Source: Streptomyces sp. NBC_01669
GTDB taxonomy: Bacteria; Actinomycetota; Actinomycetes; Streptomycetales; Streptomycetaceae
Length of the DNA: 64,000 nt
Assembly (NCBI RefSeq): GCF_026339735.1
Contig: NZ_JAPEQG010000001.1
Span: 3,410,001 to 3,474,000 of the forward strand
Direction: 5' to 3'
Shown: in pieces, positions 57,737-64,000 of the stretch
Numbering within the stretch: the first letter of the stretch is position 1
Layout: the number at the start of each line of letters is the position of its first letter
The notes under the pieces: generated by a model
Database searches by the model: none
What the model was told of the DNA's origin: nothing
What the model saw: the letters and a program-made list of their open reading frames with translations, nothing else
Program-made: the position numbers and the translations under genes

Positions 57737-58711
57737 TCAGCGCAGCTTGGGGTCGAGGGCGTCGCGCACCGCGTCGCCGAGCATGATGAAGGCGAGCACG
57801 GTGACCGCCAGCGCCCCGGCGGGCCAGAGCAGCATGTGCGGGGCGTTGCGGATGTAGTTGGCCGCTGCGGAGATGTCGATGCCCCAGGAAACGGCCGGCG
57901 GTTTCAGGCCGACGCCCAGGAACGAGAGGGTCGCCTCCAGAGAGATGTACGTACCGAGGGCGATGGTCGCGACGACGATCACGGGGGCGACCGCGTTGGG
58001 GGCGATGTGGCGGAGCATGATCCGGGAGTTGGAGGCGCCGAGCGCTCGGGCCGCCTGGACGTAGTCGTTCTGTTTGGCGGTGATGACCGAGCCACGTGCG
58101 ATACGGGCGATCTGCGGCCAGCCCAGCAGAACGATGAAGCCGATCACCGGCCAGACGGTGGAGCCGGGCACCACGGAGAGGAAGACCAGGCCGCCGAGGA
58201 CGACCGGGATGCCGAAGAACACGTCGGTGAGACGGGAGAGGATCGAGTCCCACCAGCCGCCGAAGAAGCCGGCGAAACCGCCCAGGATGCCGCCGAGGAG
58301 CGAGACTCCGAGGGTGGCGCAGACACCTACGGTGACCGAGGCCCTGGCCCCGTAGACCGTACGGGTGTAGACGTCGCAGCCCTGCCCGTCGAAGCCGAAC
58401 GGGTGGCCGGGCTGTGAGCTCTCCTGAGCCTTGCCCAGGTCGCAGTTGAGCGGGTCCTGGTTCGTGATCAGCGACGGCCAGATCGAGATGATCACCAGGA
58501 AGAGGATGATCAGGGCGGAGATGATGAAGACCGGGTTGCGGCGCAGGTCGCGCCAGGCGTCGGACCAGAGACTGCGGGGTTTCTCCGCCGGCCCGGTCCC
58601 TTCGGGGCCGCCCGGGGTCTTCTCCAGGGTCTCCCCTTCCTCAATGGCGAGGTCCATGCCCGCACCCGCTCCTCCCGCAGAGATCACTTCGTCCGGGGTC
58701 TGCTCAGGCAT
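57737..58711 (-). CDS. Oligopeptide ABC transporter permease (OppC/DppC-like)
   Basis: A 324-residue permease. The N-terminal 50 residues are acidic, then a membrane helix (NPVFIISALIILFLVIISIW), an extracytoplasmic segment with DQGCDVY-type Cys pair (LNCDLGKAQESS and GFDGQGCDVYTR), and five helices with the EAA loop YVQAARALGASNSRIM. Overlaps the DppB-like gene by eight bases. Third gene of the operon. Confidence 0.94.
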   Translation of the reverse strand: MPEQTPDEVISAGGAGAGMDLAIEEGETLEKTPGGPEGTGPAEKPRSLWSDAWRDLRRNPVFIISALIILFLVIISIWPSLITNQDPLNCDLGKAQESSQPGHPFGFDGQGCDVYTRTVYGARASVTVGVCATLGVSLLGGILGGFAGFFGGWWDSILSRLTDVFFGIPVVLGGLVFLSVVPGSTVWPVIGFIVLLGWPQIARIARGSVITAKQNDYVQAARALGASNSRIMLRHIAPNAVAPVIVVATIALGTYISLEATLSFLGVGLKPPAVSWGIDISAAANYIRNAPHMLLWPAGALAVTVLAFIMLGDAVRDALDPKLR

Positions 58712-59627
58712 AGCGGATCCTCGGGTCGAGTACGGCGTACAGGAGGTCGACGATCAGGTTGGCCGCCAGGAAGACGAGGACCAGGATGGTGACGAACCCG
58801 ACGACGGTCTGGGAGTTCTGACGCAGGATGCCCTGGTAGAGCTGGTAGCCGACGCCGTGGATGTTGAAGATGCGCTCGGTGACGATCGCCCCGCCCATCA
58901 GGGCGCCCACGTCCGTACCGATGAAGGTGACGACGGGGATCAGAGAGTTGCGCAGCAGATGCCGGATGACGACCCGGCGCCTGGGGAGGCCCTTGGCGAC
59001 GGCGGTACGGACGTAGTCGGCGCGGGCGTTCTCGGCGATCGAGGTCCGGGTGAGCCGGGTGACGTACGCCAGGGAGACCGAGGCGAGGACGAGCCCAGGG
59101 ACGAGGAGTTCGTTGAACGGCGCCTCCGAAGAGACGGACGGATCGATGATCCCCCATTTCACGCCGAGGAGGAGCTGGAGCAGCAGACCGGTGACGAAGG
59201 TCGGGACGGAGATGACGACCAGGGTCAGGATCAGCACGGTGGTGTCGACGGGGCGGCCGCGGCGCAGACCGGTGACGACGCCGAGGCTGATGCCGATGAC
59301 GACTTCGAAGACGATCGCGATGACGGTGAGCCGAATGGTGATGGGGAAGGCGGTGGCCATCAGCTCGGTGACCTTCTGGCCGTTGAACGCGGTGCCGAAG
59401 TCGCCGGTGAAGACATTGCCCATGTAGGTGACGTACTGCTGCCAGACCGGCTTATCGAGGCCGAATTCCTTGCGGAGTTGGGCGGCGGTCGCAGGATCGC
59501 ACTGGCGCTCGCCGCAGAGACCCGCAATGGGGTCACCCATCACGTTCACCATGAGGAAGATCAACAGCGTGGTGCCGAAGAAGACCGGGATCATCTGCAG
59601 CAGCCGCCGGATCACATACCGTCCCAT
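58704..59627 (-). CDS. Oligopeptide ABC transporter permease (OppB/DppB-like)
   Basis: A 307-residue permease with six helices. N-terminus MGRYVIRRLLQMIPVFFGTT followed by the OppB-type loop DPIAGLCGERQCDPATAAQL, helices from ITIRLTVIAIVFEVVIGISL onward, and the EAA loop YVRTAVAKGLPRRRVVIRHL. ATG at 59625-59627. A 20-bp hairpin lies between it and the upstream lipoprotein gene, which may lower its transcription relative to the lipoprotein. Second gene of the operon. Confidence 0.94.
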   Translation of the reverse strand: MGRYVIRRLLQMIPVFFGTTLLIFLMVNVMGDPIAGLCGERQCDPATAAQLRKEFGLDKPVWQQYVTYMGNVFTGDFGTAFNGQKVTELMATAFPITIRLTVIAIVFEVVIGISLGVVTGLRRGRPVDTTVLILTLVVISVPTFVTGLLLQLLLGVKWGIIDPSVSSEAPFNELLVPGLVLASVSLAYVTRLTRTSIAENARADYVRTAVAKGLPRRRVVIRHLLRNSLIPVVTFIGTDVGALMGGAIVTERIFNIHGVGYQLYQGILRQNSQTVVGFVTILVLVFLAANLIVDLLYAVLDPRIRYA

Positions 59628-59670
59628 GAGGGGCTCCGGGGGTCGCGGGGGGGCAGTTACTCGGGGATGG

Positions 59671-59717
59671 GGAAGCCGGGTGGCCGGTGCGGGGTGTGCA
59701 CCGGCCACCCGGCTTCC
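59671..59717 (-). promoter_or_regulatory. Intra-operon 20-bp hairpin between lipoprotein and permease genes
   Basis: A perfect 20-bp inverted repeat (59671-59690 with 59698-59717), loop GGGGTGT, starts six bases after the lipoprotein stop. Such a structure can partly stop transcription or protect the lipoprotein mRNA 3' end, giving excess binding protein over permease. Confidence 0.8.
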
Positions 59718-59722
59718 GGGTC

Positions 59723-61351
59723 CTACTTGACCTTGATCTGCTCGTACACCGGGACGCTGAACTGGTTCAGCGCGACGTTGGTGATCCGGTCCGAGTAGCC
59801 GGCGCTGCCGTTCTGGTACCAGAGCGGGATGACGGGCATCTGTTCGGCGAGAACCCTCTCCGCGTCCTGGAACGTGGAGACGGCCTTGGCCTTGTCGGAC
59901 TCGGCGTTGGCCTTGTCGATCAGGGAGTCGAACTGCTTGTTGCTCCACTTGCCGTCGTTGGACGAGGCGTTGGTGTAGTAGGTCGGCTGCAGGAAGTTCT
60001 GGATCAGCGGGTAGTCCATCTGCCAGCCCGCGCGCCAGGGTCCGGTCAGCTTCTGCTGGGAGACCTGGCTGCGGAAGTCGGCGAAGGTGCCGACCGGGGC
60101 GCCGACGCAGGCCTTGTTGTTGCCCAGCGCCTTGTTGATGCTGTTGCAGACGGCGTCGACCCACTCCTTGTGCGAGCCGGTGTCCGCGTTGTACGAGATC
60201 TTCAGCTGGCCGCCGGGGATCCCGCCGCCCTCCTGGACCAGCTTCTTGGCGTCCGCCGCGTTGTACTCGCACGGGGCACCGCAGAGCCCCTTCTTGAAGC
60301 CGCCCTCCTCGCCGAGGACCGGGGAGGTCCAGTCGGAGGCGGGAGTGCGGGTCTTCTGGAAGATCTGGCTGGTGATCTGGTCCCGGTTGATCGCCATCGA
60401 CAGGCCCTGCCGGACCTTGATGCCTCCGGGGGTGTCCCACTTCTTGTCGTAGAAGGGGAAGGCGATCGTCTGGATGATGCCGGCCGGGGTGTTGATGTAG
60501 CGGTCGCCGAGGTCCGCCTTGACGTTCTTCAGCTGCGAGGCCGGTACGTCGTCGACGAGGTCGAGATTGCCCGCGACCAGGTCGGTGTAGGCGGTGTTGC
60601 TGTCCGTGTAGACCTTGAGGTCGATGCCGCCGTTCTGCGCCTTGTCGTCCCCGGGGTAACCGTCCCACTTGCGCAGGCTCATCGAGGAGCCCTTGGTGTA
60701 GTTCTCGATGGTGTACGGGCCGTTGCCGACGGGCTTGGACACCCAGGCGGCGTGGTCGGTGAAGAAGGCCTTCGGCAGGGGTGCGAAGGCCGGGTAGCCG
60801 AGGGTGTCCGGCCAGAGCGAGAACTTCTGCGACAGCTTGACCGTGAAGGTCTTCGGGTCGACGACCTTGAGGCCGGAGAGCGTGGCCGCGGAGGCATTGC
60901 CGGTGTTCGGGTGGACCTTGTCGTAGCCGTCGATGTAGCCGAAGAAATAGGCGTTCTTCTGATTGTTCTTCAGCAGGGCGCCGTAGTTCCATGCGTCCAC
61001 GAACGAGTGCGCCGTGACCTTCTCGCCGTTGCTGAAAGTCCAGCCGTCCTTCAGAGTGATGGTGAAGTTCTGCGAGTCGGTGGACTCGATCTTTTCGGCC
61101 AGCATGTTCGTGGCCGCACCGGTCTTCGGGTCGTACTTCTTCAGCCCCCGGAAGACCATGTCGAGAACTTTGCCGCCCTGCACCTCGTTGGTGTTGGCGG
61201 GTTCAAGCGGGTTCTGCGGGTCACCCCAGGAGGAGCTCACAATCCCATTGGCGCCACCGCCACCACCGCCGCCCCCGCCCCCGCAGGCCGTCGCCATCAG
61301 GGCAACGGCAACTGCGCAAGCGGCCCACTTGGCTTGTGTGGCTCCGCGCAT
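59723..61351 (-). CDS. Oligopeptide-binding lipoprotein (SBP family 5)
   Basis: A 542-residue solute-binding protein. Signal peptide [14 protein letters not shown] with lipobox ACG (Cys at residue 23), then a run of about ten Gly, then [20 protein letters not shown]. Family 5 features are in [20 protein letters not shown] and [23 protein letters not shown] at 61351 with a perfect AAGGAGG about six bases upstream. First gene of the leftward operon binding protein, OppB, OppC, OppD, OppF. It corresponds, from memory, to the transporter next to bldK in S. coelicolor. Peptide uptake is inferred. Confidence 0.94.
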   Translation of the reverse strand: MRGATQAKWAACAVAVALMATACGGGGGGGGGGANGIVSSSWGDPQNPLEPANTNEVQGGKVLDMVFRGLKKYDPKTGAATNMLAEKIESTDSQNFTITLKDGWTFSNGEKVTAHSFVDAWNYGALLKNNQKNAYFFGYIDGYDKVHPNTGNASAATLSGLKVVDPKTFTVKLSQKFSLWPDTLGYPAFAPLPKAFFTDHAAWVSKPVGNGPYTIENYTKGSSMSLRKWDGYPGDDKAQNGGIDLKVYTDSNTAYTDLVAGNLDLVDDVPASQLKNVKADLGDRYINTPAGIIQTIAFPFYDKKWDTPGGIKVRQGLSMAINRDQITSQIFQKTRTPASDWTSPVLGEEGGFKKGLCGAPCEYNAADAKKLVQEGGGIPGGQLKISYNADTGSHKEWVDAVCNSINKALGNNKACVGAPVGTFADFRSQVSQQKLTGPWRAGWQMDYPLIQNFLQPTYYTNASSNDGKWSNKQFDSLIDKANAESDKAKAVSTFQDAERVLAEQMPVIPLWYQNGSAGYSDRITNVALNQFSVPVYEQIKVK

Positions 61352-61579
61352 GGAAAGCCTCCTTATCGGTCCTCATCACACGTAGAGCCAAATATCACCT
61401 CATCAACAGATCAACGCATCAGCACGACGGCCGTCCGTGGTACCCCGTCACCGGAACGGCCGGATGTCCCCGCACAACGAAAGAGACACACCAGGGATCG
61501 GACACGGACGCCCGATCCGATCCGTTTGCGCCGTTCCGCGAAAGCGCCGTCCGTCCAGAGGACGCCGCGCATGTGTTTG

Positions 61580-62029
61580 ATCGGGTCCACCCGACTCCTG
61601 GAGATCGTGGGGCTCGATCCGGAACATGACAACCGCTTCCCTCACGAGTTCTCCGGCGGTCAGCGCCGGCGCATCGGGGTGGCCCGCGCGCCTGCCCCGG
61701 AGCCGAAGCCGACCGGACCTGGCCATCGTGCGCCACCCCTCGCAGCGCGCCGCGGTGATGCACCTCGGCCGGATCGTGGAGATCGCGGACCGCGAGGACC
61801 TGTACGGCAAACCACGCCACCTGTACACGAGGGCGGTCCTGTCCGCCGTGCCCGCTGCTGGAAGGCCACGGACAGGTACGTGAGCGAGGCACCGCCCCCG
61901 GTACAGGTGACGGGCGGCCGTGACAGCCATCTGACGGCCTGCCACTGTCCGGAGGTCTCCGGTACCGCCCCGGACGTCCCGCAGGCGCGTACCGCCTCCG
62001 GCGGCCCCAGGATCGACAAGGCTCCCTGA
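61580..62029 (+). pseudogene. Decayed OppF/DppF-type ABC ATPase fragment
   Basis: The plus strand contains pieces of an oligopeptide transporter ATPase C-terminal half in two frames. Frame 1: [32 protein letters not shown] (signature region). Frame 2: [46 protein letters not shown] (H-loop and C-terminal domain). Frame 1 again: [18 protein letters not shown] and LTACHCPE (Cys cluster). The Walker A and B regions are missing and at least two frame changes are needed. Orientation is opposite to the flanking operons. Likely a relic of an ancestral transporter gene. Confidence 0.8.
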
Positions 62030-62203
62030 GCCCCCAGGGGGTTCCCGGGTCGGCGAAGGCCCGCGCCCTCGCATCAACCCGGGTACGGACCTTCGTCCGA
62101 AACGGGCGGCAGTCCGACCGTCCGGAGGAAGCAACCACTCGGTCGGCGTCCGGCACCTGGACATACGCCTGCCGGGACCGCCCGGAGTGACTGCGCGGGC
62201 ACA

Positions 62204-62242
62204 CGACAGGGCGCCCGGAACCGTGTTCCGGGCGCCCTGTCG
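62204..62242 (-). terminator. Terminator of the BldK-like operon
   Basis: A perfect 18-bp inverted repeat (62204-62221 with 62225-62242), loop CGT, 22 bases after the stop of the OppF-like gene. Confidence 0.9.
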
Positions 62243-62264
62243 ATGTATGCCTGTCGAGGCAGGA

Positions 62265-63407
62265 TCACGCCGCGCCGACGACGTCCTTCTCCTCGGCGAA
62301 GTGGCAGGCCGACTCATGCGCGGCCGGGGTGTCCGAGGACTTGAAGCGCTCGGGGATCGCCAGCAGCGGCATCTCCGTCGCGCACTTGTCCTCGGCCTTC
62401 CAGCAGCGGGTGCGGAAGCGGCAGCCCGACGGCGGGTTCGCCGGCGACGGGACGTCACCGCTGAGGATGATCCGCTCGCGGCGCTCGCGGGCATCCGGGT
62501 CCGGAACCGGGACCGCCGACAGCAGCGCCTGGGTGTAGGGGTGCGTCGGGTGGTCGTAGATCTGCGTGTCCGTACCGATCTCGGCCATCTTGCCGAGGTA
62601 CATGACGCCGACCCGGTCGGAGATGTGCCGGACGATCGACAGGTCGTGCGCGATGAAGATGTAGGAGAGGTTGAACTCGTCCTGGAGCTTCTCCATCAGG
62701 TTGATGACCTGCGCCTGCACCGACACGTCGAGCGCGGAGACCGGCTCGTCGCAGATGATGATCTCCGGGTTGAGCGCGAGGCCGCGGGCGATGCCGATGC
62801 GCTGGCGCTGGCCGCCGGAGAACTGGTGCGGGTACCGGTTGATGTACTCCGGGTTGAGACCCACGACGTCCAGCAGGTCCTGGACCTTCCGGCGCCGGTC
62901 CCCCTTCGGAGCCACCTCGGGGTGGATCTCGAAGGTCTCCCCGATGATGTCGCCGACCGTCATGCGGGGGTTCAGCGAGGTGTACGGGTCCTGGAACACC
63001 ATCTGGATGTTGCGGCGCACGGCCTTCAGCGCACGGCCGGACAGCTTGGTGATGTCCTGGCCCTTGTAGAAGACCTCGCCCGCGGTGGCCCGCTCCAGCG
63101 TCATCAGGAGCTTGGCGACGGTGGACTTACCACAGCCGGACTCGCCCACGATGCCGAGCGTCTCGCCCTGGTACAGGTCGAACGAGATGCCGTCCACGGC
63201 CTTGACCGCACCGACCTGCTTCTTGAACAGGATGCCCTGGGTCAGCGGAAAGTGCTTGACCAGGTTGCGGACCTGGAGGATCGGTTCGCCCTGCGCCACC
63301 GGCGCCTCGATGGCGGCGACCGCCTCCGCCTCGGTGGCGGCGTCGACCGTCTCCACTTCGGTGACGTTCGGGGTGGCGTCCACGGGCTCCTTGTCGATGT
63401 CAGCCAT
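62265..63407 (-). CDS. bldKE: Oligopeptide ABC transporter ATP-binding protein (OppF-like, probable BldKE)
   Basis: A 380-residue ATPase with an acidic 40-residue N-terminal extension, Walker [16 protein letters not shown], signature [20 protein letters not shown], Walker [20 protein letters not shown] loop [13 protein letters not shown] and a C-terminal Cys cluster. The core is almost identical to the 55554 paralogue, so the two operons are recent duplicates or undergo gene conversion. It is the last gene of a second oligopeptide operon that continues beyond the window. Position beside a complete oligopeptide operon matches S. coelicolor bldK, whose transporter is needed for aerial growth; assignment is by synteny from memory. 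Confidence 0.9.
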   Translation of the reverse strand: MADIDKEPVDATPNVTEVETVDAATEAEAVAAIEAPVAQGEPILQVRNLVKHFPLTQGILFKKQVGAVKAVDGISFDLYQGETLGIVGESGCGKSTVAKLLMTLERATAGEVFYKGQDITKLSGRALKAVRRNIQMVFQDPYTSLNPRMTVGDIIGETFEIHPEVAPKGDRRRKVQDLLDVVGLNPEYINRYPHQFSGGQRQRIGIARGLALNPEIIICDEPVSALDVSVQAQVINLMEKLQDEFNLSYIFIAHDLSIVRHISDRVGVMYLGKMAEIGTDTQIYDHPTHPYTQALLSAVPVPDPDARERRERIILSGDVPSPANPPSGCRFRTRCWKAEDKCATEMPLLAIPERFKSSDTPAAHESACHFAEEKDVVGAA

Positions 63408-64000
63408 GGATCGTCTCCTTCCAGAAGTGGCAGGCGCTGCCGCGGCCGACCAGCTCGGTGCCGTCCTGCTCGGTCACCGGGCTCAGGGCCGGGATGTCCG
63501 TACGGCAGATGTCCTGCGCCATCGTGCAGCGCGGGTTGAAGGCACAACCCGTGGGCACGCGGAGCAGGTTGGGCGGCAGACCCTTGATCGCGAAGAGCTC
63601 CTGGCCCTTCTGGTCCAGGCGCGGGATCGACTCCAGCAGACCCTTGGTGTAGGGGTGCGCCGGGCGCTTGTAGATCTCGTGGACCGGGGCGGTCTCGACG
63701 ATCCGGCCCGCGTACATCACGGCGATCTTGTCCGCGACGTCCGCGACGACACCGAGGTCGTGCGTGATCAGGATCAGACCCATGTTGTACTCGCGCTGAA
63801 GCTCCGCGAGGAGGTCCATCACCTGGGCCTGGACGGTCACGTCGAGCGCGGTGGTCGGCTCGTCCGCGATGATCAGGTCCGGCTCCAGGGCCAGCGCCAT
63901 AGCGATCATGATGCGCTGGCGCATACCGCCGGAGAACTGGTGCGGGTAGTCCGAGACCCGGGCCGCGGCGGCCGGGATCTTGACCTGGTCCATCAGGTCG
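63400..64000 (-). CDS. bldKD: Oligopeptide ABC transporter ATP-binding protein (OppD-like, probable BldKD), partial
   Basis: The C-terminal 197 residues of an ATPase; the N-terminus with Walker A lies beyond 64000. Visible: signature [20 protein letters not shown], Walker [20 protein letters not shown] loop [20 protein letters not shown] and the Cys cluster [17 protein letters not shown]. Its stop overlaps the start of the OppF-like gene by eight bases. Very similar to the 56746 paralogue. Confidence 0.93.
   Translation of the reverse strand, partial: DLMDQVKIPAAAARVSDYPHQFSGGMRQRIMIAMALALEPDLIIADEPTTALDVTVQAQVMDLLAELQREYNMGLILITHDLGVVADVADKIAVMYAGRIVETAPVHEIYKRPAHPYTKGLLESIPRLDQKGQELFAIKGLPPNLLRVPTGCAFNPRCTMAQDICRTDIPALSPVTEQDGTELVGRGSACHFWKETIHG

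Noticed and set aside
59687..62029. 780-codon open frame on the plus strand
   Set aside because: Most of it is antisense to the oligopeptide-binding lipoprotein. Only the last part (from about 61580) has ATPase similarity and is annotated as a pseudogene.
1..64000. Secondary-metabolite cluster, prophage or integrated element
   Set aside because: No PKS, NRPS, terpene, integrase, phage structural gene, tRNA attachment site or transposase was found; gene content is core chromosome.

Overview
This window is chromosomal DNA from a high-GC actinomycete, almost certainly a Streptomyces. Third codon positions are nearly all G or C, starts are often GTG, and many proteins are actinomycete-specific families (DUF3152, DUF3107, DUF3117, DUF6758, DUF6113, MshB, BldK-type transporters). 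From memory, the gene order matches the core region of S. coelicolor around SCO5115 to SCO5180. It also matches, more loosely, the M. tuberculosis stretch running from fdxC/dapC through dapE, folP2, tagA, DUF3117, sigE-rseA-htrA-tatB and mrp to corA. No rRNA, tRNA, CRISPR array, phage or intact insertion sequence was seen.

Layout. 1-3.7 kb: a leftward peptide-type ABC transporter (lipoprotein plus two permeases, the last running off the edge), preceded by an apparently leaderless short reading frame ending Cys-Cys-stop and by stem-loops, which suggests a cysteine-responsive attenuator. 3.8-16 kb: housekeeping genes (DUF3152 metalloprotease-like protein, hydrolases, TetR regulator, ferritin-like protein, DEAD-box helicase, NYN protein, MarC, PHP phosphoesterase). 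16-25 kb: MFS transporter, SUFU-domain protein, then a magnesium-related group (CorA; MgtE-N/CBS protein overlapping a DUF1003 membrane protein) and the Mrp Fe-S carrier. 25.3-30.4 kb: an envelope-stress group: ECF sigma factor, translationally coupled zinc-finger anti-sigma factor, HtrA-like protease and TatB, with a divergent O-methyltransferase. 30.5-39.7 kb: DUF3117, enoyl-CoA hydratase, Tag glycosylase, DivIVA-like protein, FolP2-like protein, LOG protein, and the lysine/diaminopimelate genes dapE and dapC with a 7Fe ferredoxin.

39.7-44.4 kb: acetyltransferase, transglutaminase-like protein, then a repeat-rich His/Asp/Gly surface protein next to a class F sortase. 44.3-48.4 kb: GNAT enzyme and an overlapping four-gene operon (ABC ATPase, ABC permease, histidine kinase, response regulator). 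48.5-52.6 kb: peptidoglycan-binding-type membrane protein, DUF6113 protein and mshB (mycothiol synthesis), whose 3' end carries a 9-bp tandem repeat. 52.7-55.3 kb: an S9 peptidase and a convergent small membrane-protein gene that appears frameshifted in a homopolymer. 55.5-64 kb: a complete five-gene oligopeptide ABC operon, a decayed ATPase pseudogene, and the 3' end of a second, very similar operon (BldK-like).

The most notable non-gene structures are an 80-bp perfect palindrome spanning both stop codons of two convergent genes (37979-38058), a MITE-like repeat with terminal inverted repeats present in two orientations between convergent gene pairs (about 12294-12397 and 20232-20395), the Cys-Cys leader region, and a putative operator at 55328-55353. 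Two genes appear to lack a conventional start codon at the position their conserved sequence requires (helicase at 9335, O-methyltransferase at 29761).
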